NCBI GenBank assembly: GCA_963971225.1 | Contig: OZ020269.1 | Span: 35,237,264-35,301,263 of the forward strand | Length of the DNA: 64,000 nucleotides | Direction: 5' to 3' | Origin: Melieria omissa | Taxonomy: Eukaryota; Arthropoda; Insecta; Diptera; Ulidiidae | Shown here: positions 36,304-48,344 of the stretch, one piece after another | How positions within the stretch are numbered: position 1 is the stretch's first letter | How the letters are laid out: every line of letters begins with the position of its first letter | Made by a program: the position numbers and the translations under genes | The notes under the pieces: model-generated | Databases searched by the model: none | What the model was told of the DNA's origin: nothing | The model's input: the letters and a program-made list of their open reading frames with translations, nothing else

Positions 36304-36928
36304 AGGGCCAATTTTTCAGTGCGAGTTTAAACGCAGTTCAAACGTAGATTGCTCAGTTTAAACGAGAAAGCAGTTTTTCAGTGCTGGTTTAACTGGAGCA
36401 AATATTCGTCATTTGAGTATGGCAATACTGGCAATATTATTATCTAGATAATAATTTTCCTTTGTTTTGATTGTCGTTCGTAAAAAAATTTGCGTTAAAA
36501 TAATGTATTTCATAAAAAAATGCAAAATAAGCAAACGGAGCGTAAATTTTTCGTCTCTGGAAATCGAATGTCTTCTTGCACTTGTGAAAAAAAATAAACA
36601 AGTGCTCGAGTGCAAGAAGACAAACCGCGTGAGTGCCGAGGAAAACAAACCAAATGGAAAGAAATTAAGGACGATTTCGATTCAAAATTTGTTGATAGGT
36701 TCCGGTGCGCGAAGTATAAGAATCTAAAAAAAAGAATCTCGATCACGACAGCCAGGTGCTGACCAAAACAAAAAATAAATGAACTGTCAGAAGCTGTTGG
36801 CAGTTTAAACTTAGTTAGTTAGTTGGGCGTTTAAACTGAGTTTAAACTTCAGTCAAGTTTGACTGAAAAATTGGATTTTGTGTTTAAACTAGAAACTGAG
36901 TTAAACTCGCACAGAAAAAATTGGCCCT
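36304..36928. mobile_element. TIR element carrying a Myb/SANT-like DNA-binding fragment
   Basis: The ends AGGGCCAATTTTTC (left) and AGGGCCAATTTTTTC (right, reversed) are followed by GTTTAAAC-rich inverted arms. Flanks are TT on both sides, possibly an imperfect TTA/TTT 3-bp duplication. Inside, the + strand from about 36530 reads KRSVNFSSLEIECLLALVKK and then KQVLECKKTNRVSAEE. After a one-base shift, WKEIKDDFDSKF and YKNLKKR follow. This is the pattern of Myb/SANT-like domains that accompany Harbinger-type transposons. No transposase is present. Confidence 0.6.
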
Positions 36929-36934
36929 TTGAGA

Positions 36935-37795
36935 GCTTGTCGCACATGCAAACAATACTTACATTCGGTTGTGAGCACTAACATGAACCAAGTTATAACG
37001 TATGTTACACTGAATCAAATCGTCGGATCGACGAATGTTTCGCAACGAACGTACGCTGTCAAAATCAAAACAGCGGATATGAATGTCCACAACCGCAACG
37101 ATTGCGACGTTTGTTCGACGAAAGTATAAATCCAAATTTTGTCGCAGTCGTCTTGCGAACAAATCGGAAGACTACAAAAATGTGAATAAGAAGATCGCGA
37201 TTTGGACGAACAACGCAATTGTGTTATTTTTTGTTTTGCGAATCAACTGATGTGAATTTCCGACTGATTCAGTTTCAGTGAGATTCATATCTATAGTCAA
37301 CAGCAATCGTCTAAAAACTCTATTTTGAGCAGCACGCTTTAAAGGAATATGATAGCACCCTCAACTCAATGATATTTTAAGTCGACTTCATCGTTTGTCG
37401 TTTTTGACCACAGATTTCACGAAGAATGTCGTACTATGTAATTGTTTGTTGCGAAAAATTCGGCCGACTTTTTGATTCTGCTTTACCATAGTACAAGTAA
37501 AGGGGGAAAACAAAGCAAATGTAAAGTTACTGCTTGCGCCGAAAAACGAATCTTTCGTTTAGTGCTCATTTGTTATAAGGACAATACAACTGCAATACTA
37601 CTTTATTTTCTAAAATTTACTGATTTAGCGTACAACAAGAGATTAGCACAATTGTTTTATATGAATCTTATAAAATTACAATATAGTACTAATAGCGACC
37701 AAGCAGTTCAGGTGGAACAGTTTCGGACATAGTTCAGTCGGGAATGGTACTGTAGCAAATTTTGACTACATGACTCCGACCCTGAACTTTGGAAA
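36935..37795. other. Unexplained stretch between two transposon fragments
   Basis: Short overlapping frames on both strands, none with a motif. It may be 5' sequence of the LINE fragment that follows, but I cannot show it. Confidence 0.3.
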
Positions 37796-37799
37796 GCGC

Positions 37800-38754
37800 A
37801 TCAAAACGACGATCGAGAGAGACGGGTAGCGAAAAGGCTTGGTACCGAGTCGCAACACTGCCAACATATTTACTGATGGCTCCAAGATGAAGGAGGGAGT
37901 TGGAGTATACTGCTCGGAGCTGAGTATCAGCGAATCATACAGACTACCCGACTACTGTAGTGTGTTTCGCTGCTAGGAAAGCCGCGGAACTCGCTTGTAA
38001 TACTACTACGGTAAACACGAGGATACATTTTTACATAGACAGCCAGGCGGCAATTAAGGCTATTGTGTCCAACTGCATATCATCCCAAAATGTCCAAGAA
38101 TGCCGGGCAACAATGGAAAGGCTAGCCGCAACCTGCAGGCTTCATATCTATTGGGTGCCAGGGCACAAAGGCATAGAGGGAAATGAGGCAGTGGACACAA
38201 TTGCCAAAAGTGGTGTCGGCCTTCCAGCTGAGCAAATCGTAAGGGTGCTGATGCCACTTCGCACTTTCTATAAAGACTTGGAAAACCGCATGAAAAGAAA
38301 GGCAGAGGCTAGGTGGAGGAACTTAAACACCTGCCGAACTGCAAAAGTAATGCCAAAGTCACCTAATTGCACAAACTTCGTGATTGGACTATCCCGTTCA
38401 GACTGTAGAACCGTCATAGGCGTAGTAACAGGGCACTGCCTGCTAGCAGCTCAAGCGCATAGGATGGGTTTAACGGACAGGGAAAGTTGCAGAATGTGCG
38501 GGGAGGACGATACCCTGGAGACACTGGAGCATGTCCCCTGCCGCTGCCCCGCCATCTTGAGACAGCGCTCGGCAATCTTAGGAGCACCCGAGTTCGTCGG
38601 ATTAGCGGAAGCGGCGATGCTAGGCCTAAACCGGTTGCTGAAGTTTGCCAAAAACACTCGCATTCTTACGGATCACTACTATAGCTCGCAAACGGATCTC
38701 CATCTGGCATCACTAAGGATCCAACAAGGGCCAACCAGTTATACCTACCTATAA
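37800..38754 (+). pseudogene. 3' part of a non-LTR retrotransposon with RNase H domain
   Basis: The frame carries an RNase H domain: IFTDGSKMKEGVGVYC (first Asp, about 37870), KAAELA (Glu), FYIDSQAAIKAI (Asp) and YWVPGHKGIEGNEAVDTIAK (last Asp). It is followed by the usual C-terminal Cys/His tail (CRMCGEDD ... LEHVPCRCP). A domain order of RNase H then tail, without LTRs, fits the I group of LINEs. A one-base shift near 37955-37965 separates the first Asp from the rest, and all upstream reverse transcriptase is missing. The final 264 residues are still open up to TAA 38752-38754, so the insertion is fairly young. Confidence 0.8.
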
Positions 38755-39129
38755 AATTACAACAAACTATCTTCACGTGTTCCCTTAAATATGGTTTTAC
38801 GAAAAAAATGTTTGATTACTCTTAAAAATCCCGGAAACTCCGGGGATCCTTGAATTGTAATTTGTATAGTTTGAAGGTCAAGACATAAGCGTACACTAAT
38901 TTGATATTGTTCAGTTGAACGAACGTATAGACAAAAATTTGAGTATTTCAGTATTTTCAGCACTTGCAACCGGTCACTGACCAAAAAACAATATAAGTGG
39001 GATTTCACTCTCATTCGCATAGGTGTGAGCCAAAGTGACACACAATACAACTTTGATAATAATATTGGCAACCCGGGTACATATTTATGCAACCATGTGC
39101 GAAAACAAAACCATAAATCTGGCAGCCCT

Positions 39130-39234
39130 ATTGGTGTACAGTAATCAAGTGGTCCGCTGCTTGTGGATTTTCCTTTCAATAAATTTTGCAATAGTTTTAG
39201 TTGAAACGTTGAATTTATAATATACGCAAATAAG
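39130..39234 (+). promoter_or_regulatory. Possible noncoding first exon of nito
   Basis: A strong donor AAATAAG|GTGAGT at 39234/39235 and an acceptor TTTTTACCTCTAG at 41877, 67 bases before the nito ATG, could define a 2.6 kb 5' UTR intron. The start of transcription is not clear. This is splice-consensus inference only. Confidence 0.3.
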
Positions 39235-39299
39235 GTGAGTTGTAAATACGTGTAATTAAAATCTGTGTAGTATTTTTTTGATTAGAACCTTATAAAAAT

Positions 39300-40910
39300 C
39301 GTTTATGAAAATTCTGTCCGTGGCCGCCATTTTGAGACTTGGGGTCGGCATAATGAGTATACACATTGTCTGAAGGGAGAATTTTATATGTGGTTTATAA
39401 TATTATTAACCATAATGAAATTTGAAATGGTTATTAACGTAGTACAAAAATGCTAGTCCCCGTTACTGTCACTAACAAATCGACATTATTACATTAAATA
39501 CCTTGATCAAAGGAGTTTGTGTGGTTGGCTGCTGCGACTGCAAGTATCTCATTACCCAGCCGCCGCCAAAAAAATGTGTTTCACAAAATTACTGCCGAAG
39601 AAAGCACAGCGTAACTAACTCTGAGCAACTATTTGTTTTCAAGCTGATCAACATGATGATGGTGATCGGTAAATTTATGTCCCAACAACCTTTCCAGAAT
39701 TAAAAACAATGAAGTAATTTGTGTGTAATTAAGGGCTTTGACAGATCACAACACTTAAGTTCGCAAGTTTTGCCGGGCTTATCTACGTAATAAGTCGCTG
39801 GAAAATTTTTGGTCTCTACTACTTGTTGCAATGCTACCCAAAACAGCTACGCCAAAAATGTTTCCTAACTAGTGCAAACAAAATATCAGACATTAGATGA
39901 CCAGTAAAAACTGGAAAATCGGGTTGTTTGATTGCACTTTGCATTCTGTTTCATTGAACCCGGCTAGTTCCCAAAATTGCCAACCTAATTGGTGCTTTGG
40001 GTCCATTTGGAGCCACAAGGTTTATTGCTGGGATATATGAATTATTTTGGACTTTTAATGTGGTTTGTAATACTGCTTTGCAAATATGCACACACATTAA
40101 AGCCATTTCTAGGGTACTGAAAGTTTCGACCAGGCAGCACGGTTTTAAAATAAAAATACTTCAAAAACGTTTTGGGTCGAAGACTTAGCCGGGTTAATTT
40201 CGTTAAAAGCTTTATTCCTAGGAGATCCATAAATGATCCTTCAATTTCACTATGCAACCAATATACAGGGAGACCTTGCTTTACACGGTAGTTACGTTCC
40301 TGGAAAATGCCGTGTTACGCGAGGTCTACCTATATGTACATAAATAATTGTTTGAAACATGCATAAAGTGAGGTTTTGCAATCTTTAAATTTGTTGACAT
40401 TTTGGGCACAAGGCATTTTGACCAAGGCTCTGTACGTGTTAATCGAAAGTGTGTCGCAAAATGTGGACCATGTTAGTACGAGGCCGGGTTATCCGAAGTA
40501 CGTGTTAAGTGATGTCTACCTGTATTTTGTATTTTATACTAAATTCGAAAATTTGTGATACGTCGAATTTTTCCACATGCCCACAAATTGGTTTCTCGTC
40601 ATACTTCGACCGCAAAACTTCGGGTATTTTGGTAGTTTTTTTAAATTCGTGACGCGATATGGCAAATAAATTAATAAACATATAATGTCTGGTATACCAC
40701 AGGTTTGTTAATATAATTTTAATCGCCACGGTTTATGCTCGTACCACAATAAACGCTTGAAATTTTTCCTTCAAAATTTAAGAAAAATTCATCATATACT
40801 ATTTCATGTTCTGTAACTGAAACATCAACCTTAAGATATTAATTTTTTAAATGTGTATGTCGAACCAACTTTCTTAACATGGCTCTATACGGTATATTAT
40901 ATATTACACC
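39300..40910. other. No gene recognised (possible nito 5' intron)
   Basis: Mixed AT-rich sequence. The phrase GCTTTACACGGTAGTTACG near 40270 and other repeat-like pieces occur, without recognisable ends. Confidence 0.35.
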
Positions 40911-40916
40911 TAAGTC

Positions 40917-41460
40917 TGTTTTTACACGGTTTTGATATAACACGGTTTGAAAATTGAATATTTTTAATTTTTTTACACGATTTTATTCCATTTAGCACGA
41001 TTTGAAATTTTATGTACTTAAATTTTTTTGTCAAATTTAATTTTTGCGAAGTATGTTCATATCACAAAAAAGTATTTATGAAAGAAAAAAGTCTGAAACC
41101 ATCGATAGTATCGATAGTGCTATCGATAGTTTGCGAACACTAGCTTAAAGATTTAAGTGAATTCCCTTTTAGCGCGTACAAGCAATTTTTACTGGTCAAA
41201 GCAAATGTGAATAGCACTAATTTAGGGGAATTCCCTTTATGTGCATACAATAAAATTTACTGGTCAGAGCAATTGAAACGTGTTAATATTTTGTGAACTG
41301 TCAATGCAATAAGACGTGTTTGGTAAAGAAATTTTAATAGGTTTTAGAGATTAGGAACAAATCACCCATTTTTGTATACGATCAATGTCTTTTTTTACAC
41401 GGTTTTTTTTTACACGGCTTCTTCTGGAACCAATCTACCGTGTAAAAACAGACTTAGGTG
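40917..41460. mobile_element. TA-flanked MITE (544 bp)
   Basis: CACCTAAGTCTGTTTTTACA on the left and its reverse complement on the right, with TA on both sides (40915-40916, 41461-41462). ACACGG motifs repeat through both arms. No reading frame. Half of another copy, in reverse, lies at 48680-48802. TA targets and this form fit a mariner-dependent MITE. Confidence 0.75.
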
Positions 41461-41487
41461 TATATTATATTATGTATATTTCCACGG

Positions 41488-41820
41488 CAGCCGCCGTGGC
41501 TCAGTTGGTTAGTGCGCGGTCCAGCGAGCCGCATGCAGAGCGACGCAAGATCGAATACTGCATGTAGTAACACCTAAAAAAAATAACGGGAAACTCGTTT
41601 TCTCTTTCGGTGGCTGTCCTCTCAGCTGGAAATGGCAAACCTCTGAGAGTAAAAATTGCCTATGAAAAAGCTCCCAACCTGCCGTTCGGAACCGGCATAA
41701 AACTGTAGGTCCCTTCCACCCGCGTACAAAATTCATACGCACAACACGGGTGGTTGCGGGAAGCTAGGCCTTAGTCTCGCGTAAGCGGGCTGTCGTGCCA
41801 ATCAATTATTATTATTATTA
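41488..41820 (+). mobile_element. tRNA-derived SINE, copy 1
   Basis: The head is a degenerate tRNA: A box TGGCTCAGTTGG, B box AGATCGAATAC, with AGCCGCC at the start. A body follows with AACGGGAAACTCGTTTTCTC, ATGGCAAACCTCTGAG and TGCCGTTCGGAACCGGCATA. The 3' end is GTCGTGCCAATCAATTATT with an ATT tail. Transcription would be by RNA polymerase III. Copies 2 (48137-48232, 3' part) and 3 (58547-58840, reverse) share the same order. Confidence 0.85.
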
Positions 41821-41944
41821 TATATATTTCTAAGGAATAGAGCTTATGTTATTATTTTTACCTCTAGGTTTTTGATCCCAACACATGTTAAGGTGTGAGG
41901 CGTCGAAGCCAGTGCCAAATTCAAACTGAAAGCTTCAGCCGCTC

Positions 41945-44380
41945 ATGAGTATTCATCGAGACGCCGCTGAGCTTGATCGTATCACTGTTAAGATTCATAA
42001 TATGAAACGTAGCACTTCTGGCGACTCTCCATCTAGAGGAAATCATTTGGGAAGATCATCTCGTAGCAGATCAATAATGGGTCGTGGGTATGACAATGGT
42101 AGTGGTGTCCCGGGCGATTCCCCCGAACGGATGTCACCAGACCGACTCAGGCGACGCATGGGTAGGTCCCCAAGTCCACGTGGTCGATATGCTGTTTCGC
42201 CGCATCGTGAAGATTATATGCGCGGTCCACCTGTCTCGGATCGACCCACCTACAAGGTGCTCTGCGTGAGTGCACTGCACCCAAAGGCTTCCGATGAGTT
42301 CATCAAGGAGACCTTGTACCGCGAGTACAAGAAATTTGGCGACTTTAGCATTCGCATTTCTCACGACCTGGACGAGCGGGTGGCCTACGTATGTTTTCGC
42401 ACCTCGGAAGATGCACGCGAAGCCAAACATCATAAGCCGCGCATTGTGTTGTACGACAAGATTGCACTCGTCGAGCCAGTTTACGAGTCGTCATCGCGGA
42501 ACGAGTATAGGTAAATTCGCTGCCATTCTGTTACAACTTATATAGATATAAGCATAATTGTATTGCATTGCAGGCCGCGGGGACGATCGATAACGCCACC
42601 CGATTATGATCGTTATCATTACCCACGCTCCCCGATGGGTCCAGGCGGCCCGCTGGAGCACCGGCGTCCACCAATTGACCCTTACGATCGTTACGGGCCG
42701 CCCATACATCCACACAGCCACTCTCGTGAATATCGTGGACCACTTCATCACGAGTATCCGTTGCCACCGCGTGGCCCGCCAATCCACAGGGTGCCGCCCC
42801 ATATCCACGGACCGCCACCGCCGCATCAGTACACGCCGCTGCGCCACATGGGTCCGCGACCTCATGTTCCATACGAAAAGGCAGAGAACAAGAAAGATAA
42901 GTTCCCGAACTACTTACACCATGTACAGCCTGAAGATGACCCTTTAGCGACACGCACTCTGTTTGCTGGCAATCTAGAGGTGAACATTTCAGACGAGGAG
43001 TTGCGCCGCATTTTCGGCAAGTATGGAATCGTGGACGACATTGACATTAAACGCCCGCCGCCAGGCACTGGTAACGCGTTTGCATTTGTGCGTTACCAGA
43101 ACTTGGACATGGCTCATCGCGCCAAGTTGGAGCTCTCCGGGCAGTACATCGGCAAGTTCCAGTGCAAGATCGGGTATGGCAAAGTGACGCCAGCAACGCG
43201 CATTTGGATTGGGGGCTTGGGTGCATGGACTTCGGTTACGCAGCTTGAGCGCGAGTTTGATCGCTTCGGCGCCATCAAAAAAATTGAGTACCAGAAGGGC
43301 GACACTTGTGCATATATTCAGTATGAAACTGTCGAGGCGGCTACAGCGGCTGTTAAGGAGATGCGTGGGTTTCCGCTAGGTGGCCCAGAACGCCGTCTGC
43401 GCACCGACTTTGCGGAATTGCCTGGGGCTGCACCTGCTGTCCCTTTCAAAGTAAAGTCCAGCTACGATGATGCTGCCGAGTACAGGCGGCCCGAATATGA
43501 TTATCATTATGATGAGGCACCGCACTACGCGCCGCGTGGAGGCTACGCCCCGTACCCGACGCGTGGCGGTTACAGAGGTCGTGGCGGTTATCGAGGCCGC
43601 GGGCGCGGTTCTTACCACGCAGTTTTTCACAATGACGTTCATAGACCAGTGCATGCGGCTACTGCGACCGCGATGCCACCGCCGGCTGGAGCTGAAGAGG
43701 AGTGGCGCCGTCCACCAGGTGACTCATATGAACGAGCTCGCTCAGGTTCGCGTGAACCGGGCGTGGAACGCTCACGTTCCCGCTCACCGCACAAGCGTGC
43801 CCACTCGCCAGACACCGATTCGGACTCTTCGACGCGACGCAATGGGGCGCTCACTGCAGCACGCACATTGCCTGAGATTGCACGCAAATGCACTATTATT
43901 TGGCAAGGAGCACTGATATTAAAGAGCTCCCTCTTTCCGGCCAAATTCCACCTGACCGACGGCGACGCCGACATTGTGGATTCGCTAATGCGCGACGAGG
44001 ATGGCAAACACAATTTGCGCATCACACAGCGCCTGCGCCTCGACCCACCCAAGCTAGAGGACGTACAAAAACGCATTAGTTCCTCGTCGTCGCACGCTAT
44101 CTTTTTGGGATTGGCTTCTTCCACTTCGGCAACGGTTTCCGACGACAGCAGCGTGCAGACGCGCCCACTGCGCAACCTGGTATCGTACTTGAAGCAGAAG
44201 GAGGCAGCCGGTGTTATCTCATTATTGAACAAAGACACGGAGGCTACTGGTGTGCTGTACGCATTTCCGCCGTGCAACTTCTCCACGGAGCTACTGAAGC
44301 GTACTTGCCAGAGTGTCACTGAGGAGGGCCTGAAGGAGGATCACTTAGTGGTGGTCGTAGTGCGCGGGGGCACTGCCTAA
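41945..44380 (+). CDS. nito: spenito, RBM15-like split-ends family RNA-binding protein
   Basis: A nuclear RNA-binding protein of the Spen family. In Drosophila it is a subunit of the m6A methyltransferase complex and acts in sex-determination splicing and Wnt signalling. Two coding exons, 41945-42510 and 42574-44380, join in phase (AG|G) and give 790 residues. An Arg/Ser-rich N-terminus is followed by RRM1 (YKVLCVSALHP, near residue 100), a Pro/His/Arg-rich linker, RRM2 (RTLFAGNL ... AFAFVRY), RRM3 (TRIWIGGLGAW ... CAYIQYE), an RGG-like GGYRGRGGYRGRGRG stretch, an RS stretch, and a C-terminal SPOC domain (CTIIWQGALILKSSLFPAKF to LVVVVVRGG). The first ATG was chosen; the next in-frame ATG at 42002 is also possible. 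The coding DNA is much more GC-rich than its surroundings. Confidence 0.95.
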
Positions 44381-46050
44381 GTGCAGGCAGGTGAGGCTTG
44401 AGAGTTTACAAGTTGCGGCGAGGTCTGTGCGGTGCCTAGTGTAAGTGTCGGTGTCGATAACGATGCCACGGCTCCATAGACGCGCGCTGCCCACAAATCT
44501 ATTTTTAGCATGTAAGACCTATAACCAACATTATCTACATATTACGTGTCAGTGGAAGACGTGTAAACACACGCACGCCCATCACATTTGTTGCACACTA
44601 CACTTATTCTTCTACGTAGACGTTGCAGAAAGCATTAGGCGTATTCCATTTATATTCAGTAATTTTTAGAATGTAAGATTGAATGAAATCGTTGAAGCAA
44701 GCGCACTCAATTCCTTTCTGTACGAATTTCGAAGCCAATTTAGAGCATCCCTTAAATTCGACAATTAAAAAGTGGATTCAGTTAACAATTTGTTATTGTG
44801 CAAAAATAGTGAATTAACATACAAAAACCGATGAACGAATACGGAAGAACACAAGATCCGAAAGGAAATGACCAGCAATGGTGAGCAGCAGCAGTTTGTG
44901 GCATAGTGGTTATTTGTACTGTTTCTGGTGAATGAATGAAATCTCGGTAGTGGAGTAGTGCGGCGCTGGTGTTGGCGGCACTTCGGCGATAGCTGGTTGT
45001 GCATTGCCAGCGGTTTTCAAAGACAATTTTCGTATGTGGCTTTGTTTTTGGTTTGTGATTTATTTACATATATACATTTTTGTTGTAATTTATTATTTGA
45101 AAACTATTGAAGAAAATCAAAACATATCCGCCACGCAGCAGTCGTGCGAAGTGATATCTGGTTCGAAACTTGATGCGTCCTCGGGCGTAGTGGCAGTGTT
45201 GACGGCGCCCTTTTTATTTCGATTCGATTTAATTAAAAGTGAACGTACAGCGCAAAGCGTCTCGTCTGTGTTGTGGGTGTTTGTGATGCAATTGTTCAGC
45301 AGTATCGAGATCGTCCGGCAAGGCGAGCAAATAGTTAAAGAGTTTGCCAAAAATCCGAACTCGTTATGTGGGATCGCTGCTTGCAGCAAAACACATTCAG
45401 GCTCAAGTGTCATCCACACCAACATGTGCAATAGTGCAGCATTCATTTCCCAGAACGTGCGGTTGATTGTGGTGATGGTAGGGCGGCGTCACTGTGTGCC
45501 TCCTGCCCAAAGTTTCCCTGTGTGCAAGTTCGTGCGTGGCACAAGATGCCTCCGCGTGTGCAGTCTAATTGAGCGTGCGTTACGGCGGCTCCTCGGGTGA
45601 TGTGTTGACGCGCTCAGCCGCCCTAGCTGGCGCGCCGGGCAGAAGCACGTCCTAAGAGAACCACGTGTAGCATTCGTTTAAAAATATTGTCTCAATTGAA
45701 GGGTTTTGCGAATGCTACATCGTTTTCTTAAAGTTGCGCACCGTCGTCCCCTGTGAATTCACTACTGTCTCCAACTTGACAAATGCCACTCATGCAAGAG
45801 AACCGGTGCCGAGCGCATTAACAACAGCCAGTGTGCAACATTCGAAGTCCGTACCGTCATACGTACATGTCTGTGTTTCGTAGTTTACAAATATGCAAAA
45901 CAATAACAATAAAATACAAAATTGTGCATTCGCCGCAGGAATTCTCAACTGCGGTAACTCGTAATGATGCCGCTAAGGCGAAAATTAAGTAATGTGTTTT
46001 CTGTAACAGTTCATTATGATGATTATAATAAAGTAAATATGCAGTTAATC
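44381..46050 (+). other. nito 3' flank, probable long 3' UTR
   Basis: The first AATAAA signals after the stop are at 45908-45913 and 46027-46032, so the 3' UTR may be 1.5-1.65 kb. The region is less AT-rich than the intergenic DNA and contains an unexplained 198-codon frame (see 45004-45600). No mobile element was seen in it. Confidence 0.4.
45004..45600 (+). CDS. Unrecognised 198-codon open frame in the nito 3' flank
   Basis: I do not recognise this protein. It starts MPAVFKDNFRMWLCFWF and continues through a hydrophobic stretch (FVIYLHIYIFVVIYYL, residues 17-32) to LRRLLG. No domain motif follows. A 109-codon frame overlaps it on the other strand, which hints at chance openness from base composition. 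There is no splice or start context that singles it out. It is listed because of its length; it is probably part of the nito 3' UTR. Confidence 0.15.
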   Translation: MPAVFKDNFRMWLCFWFVIYLHIYIFVVIYYLKTIEENQNISATQQSCEVISGSKLDASSGVVAVLTAPFLFRFDLIKSERTAQSVSSVLWVFVMQLFSSIEIVRQGEQIVKEFAKNPNSLCGIAACSKTHSGSSVIHTNMCNSAAFISQNVRLIVVMVGRRHCVPPAQSFPVCKFVRGTRCLRVCSLIERALRRLLG

Positions 46051-46749
46051 TCTCCCGATGGGTGTTGTCAATCTTCCTGTGTGTATGTGTTGTGTGTGAT
46101 TTCAAAATCAAGTGTGAATTCCGTTGATTCTTTGATTGGATGATGTAAAATCGACTTTCGGTGCGCGCGTGCAGTGCAGCTGTAAAGTGAATTGCTGCTG
46201 GAGCAACTCTTGGAGGTAATGGCTTAGATAACAGGTAATGTTCTATTTCCAGGCGATGCTGTTTTAGGTATTCAAATACTACACAATAACAAATTTGATG
46301 GCCGCCTCTCCACTACAAAAGGTCGTTGCACGTACTAGGGACTGCGCTTCCAAACAATAAGAATAGCTTATAACCTACGAGCAGAGACCAGTCCATTTTG
46401 AAATGATTAACTTTATCTGTAATTGACCATTTTTCTCTATTTGTGATAAATCACTGAATGTTTTATGTGAGAGGAAGAAAACAACCTGAAGATCAGCAAG
46501 TGGCTTTTATTGTATAAAACTCAAATTATATAACGAAAATACAATAACGTAAAACAAATAATTGAGAATAGACGGATTTATGTTTTTTATTTTTATCTTT
46601 TTGGAAAAATAAAATATAAGGAAATGAAAGTAACCAAAAATATACATTGTCAGGCAAAACATATGCAACTACATACAATTTCATATCAAATTCAGTTTTA
46701 CGTCTGTTGAACAATTTTGAGAACGTTCTGTTCAAATATTTCAATTAAC

Positions 46750-47460
46750 AGTAATAACGGCGCTGGATAAGTTCGGTATAGCGTTACGCCAGCGTATTAT
46801 TGACGGTTTTAAGAAAGGATGCACTCGGAATGAAATCTTCAGAAAATAAAATGTCCATAAATCGTCATTTCACGGTACCGTACAGATAAAACCGTCGCTG
46901 TGATACATCAAGGTGGACGTCCATCCAAAACTGATCCATATACCGATGCATAAACAGATATTCAATAATGTCCTTTTAGAGTGCTCCACAAATAATAAAA
47001 TAAATGCAATTCTATTCCTGCACGAAAAGCTGGATGAATGAATGGAAAAAAATTCTTAGCGAGGAGTCAATATTTAATATTTTTTTGGACCGATGACATG
47101 TCCAGTGTAAGAAGACGAAAAACGAGGAGCGCACAGCATTAAGACGAAAAAAGAAACATCTTTAGCATGTAAAGATTTTGGGGTTGCTTTTAAGCGGTCC
47201 GTTTACAAAAACGTCCTGAAAGCCGAGGAGAACATCTGGTTCAACATAAAAGCGAAAAAAGTGTAAACATATTTGTTAAAGTCACATCCAGATCATAAAT
47301 TATATCCTTATTGTTTTGTCATTCTTGTAAATATGTAATTTACGTAGGTTTCGACTCTTCCAGAATACAACATTGAGCTAAGGGAGTGCCATCCCGCGAG
47401 TCAAAATGTACATCACCTTTTATTATTGCATCATGTCCCTATCCCCTATGGTTTATTTGG
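46750..47460 (+). pseudogene. Degenerate Tc1-like transposase
   Basis: Broken frames read LRQRIIDGFKKGCTRNEIF (helix-turn-helix start, about 46780) and ILSEESIFNIF (the place of the first catalytic Asp in Tc1, SDESIFNIF-like, about 47065). Later come LPEYNIELRECHPASQNVHHL and PIPYG. Stops and shifts occur every few dozen codons. Clear inverted repeats were not found. Confidence 0.4.
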
Positions 47461-47589
47461 CTACGCCCTGTTGGAAGTTGCCGCTTAAATTACAGTGTAT
47501 TCTAAAACATCACAAGATTTCGAAAACCGTCACTGGCACTGCCGACGCGCAATTGTCATTTCGGATAAAGTGAATTTTTCATTCATTTT

Positions 47590-47985
47590 GCATTCAGGGT
47601 CAGGTGGCCAGGGTGTATGTATGTTTGGTGGAGTTAGTGTCCACCAGCACTTTTATGTTTTCATTAAAAACACTCCACTTCAAATAACAACAAACTTTTT
47701 ATTTTATGTACACAATATTACGAATTCGGTGTCCGGTGTTGCGTCCAGATTTTGACTGACTATCAGACAGGACGGCTTCTTTTATAGCAGCGAGCCTCGC
47801 AGGCTGCCCGGCCGTGGTCCCTTATGCTGTCGCTGCCATCGTTGCTTGCCGTAGACCGCTGTGTTGTCGTCGTGGCACAGCTGCGGGCCGTTATGCCGTT
47901 GCATGCCATCCGCCACGCTGGCACCGTTGCTGATATGTGCCACGCTGGCACCTTCGCTAGATTGTCGAGCGGTACAGTATGTGCC
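47590..47985 (-). mobile_element. Probable solo LTR
   Basis: Read on the minus strand: TGTACCGCTCGACAATCTAG at the start, a GC-rich U3-like half, a TATA box CTGCTATAAAAGAAGCC at about 47790, an initiator-like TCAGTCAAAATC, then AT-rich sequence with AATAAA-like ACATAAAATAAAAAG and an end near AAAGTGCTGGTGGACACTAA. This promoter-then-poly(A) order is that of an LTR. No internal retroviral genes flank it and target duplications were not found, so it is tentative. Confidence 0.4.
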
Positions 47986-48136
47986 GCCACATATGTATCA
48001 AAATATGGATTATTATACGAGGTTTTGACAGATCATAGATCATATGTAGATCATTATCGATATTGTTTAGCTATGATGTTTTTGCAGCGCAGGATCAATG
48101 TCCTTTTTGAATTTTATTCTGTAATCTTTTGTTATC

Positions 48137-48232
48137 CACCCGCGTACAAAATTCACACGCACAACACGGGTGGTTGCGGGAAGCTAGGCCTTAGTCTCGC
48201 GTAAGCGGGCTGTCGTGCCAGTCAATTATTAT
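48137..48232 (+). mobile_element. tRNA-derived SINE, copy 2 (3' end only)
   Basis: CCACCCGCGTACAAAATTCA through GTCGTGCCAGTCAATTATTA is almost identical to the last 95 bases of the SINE at 41488-41820. The head and most of the body are missing. Confidence 0.8.
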
Positions 48233-48344
48233 TAATTTAAAAAAAAATAATCTTTTGTTAAATTCCAAATGAATCCATTTACAACAAATGTATTAAATAG
48301 ACTCAGTATATAACATAAAATGTAACTGAATTGTTTTCAACAAA

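Noticed and set aside
38757..39191. 144-codon minus-strand frame after the LINE fragment
   Set aside because: No recognisable domain, no splice sites, and it spans the end of a repeat and the possible nito promoter.
43639..44319. 226-codon minus-strand frame opposite the nito SPOC region
   Set aside because: It is a shadow of the GC-rich nito coding frame; the sense strand has clear RS and SPOC features and the antisense protein has none.
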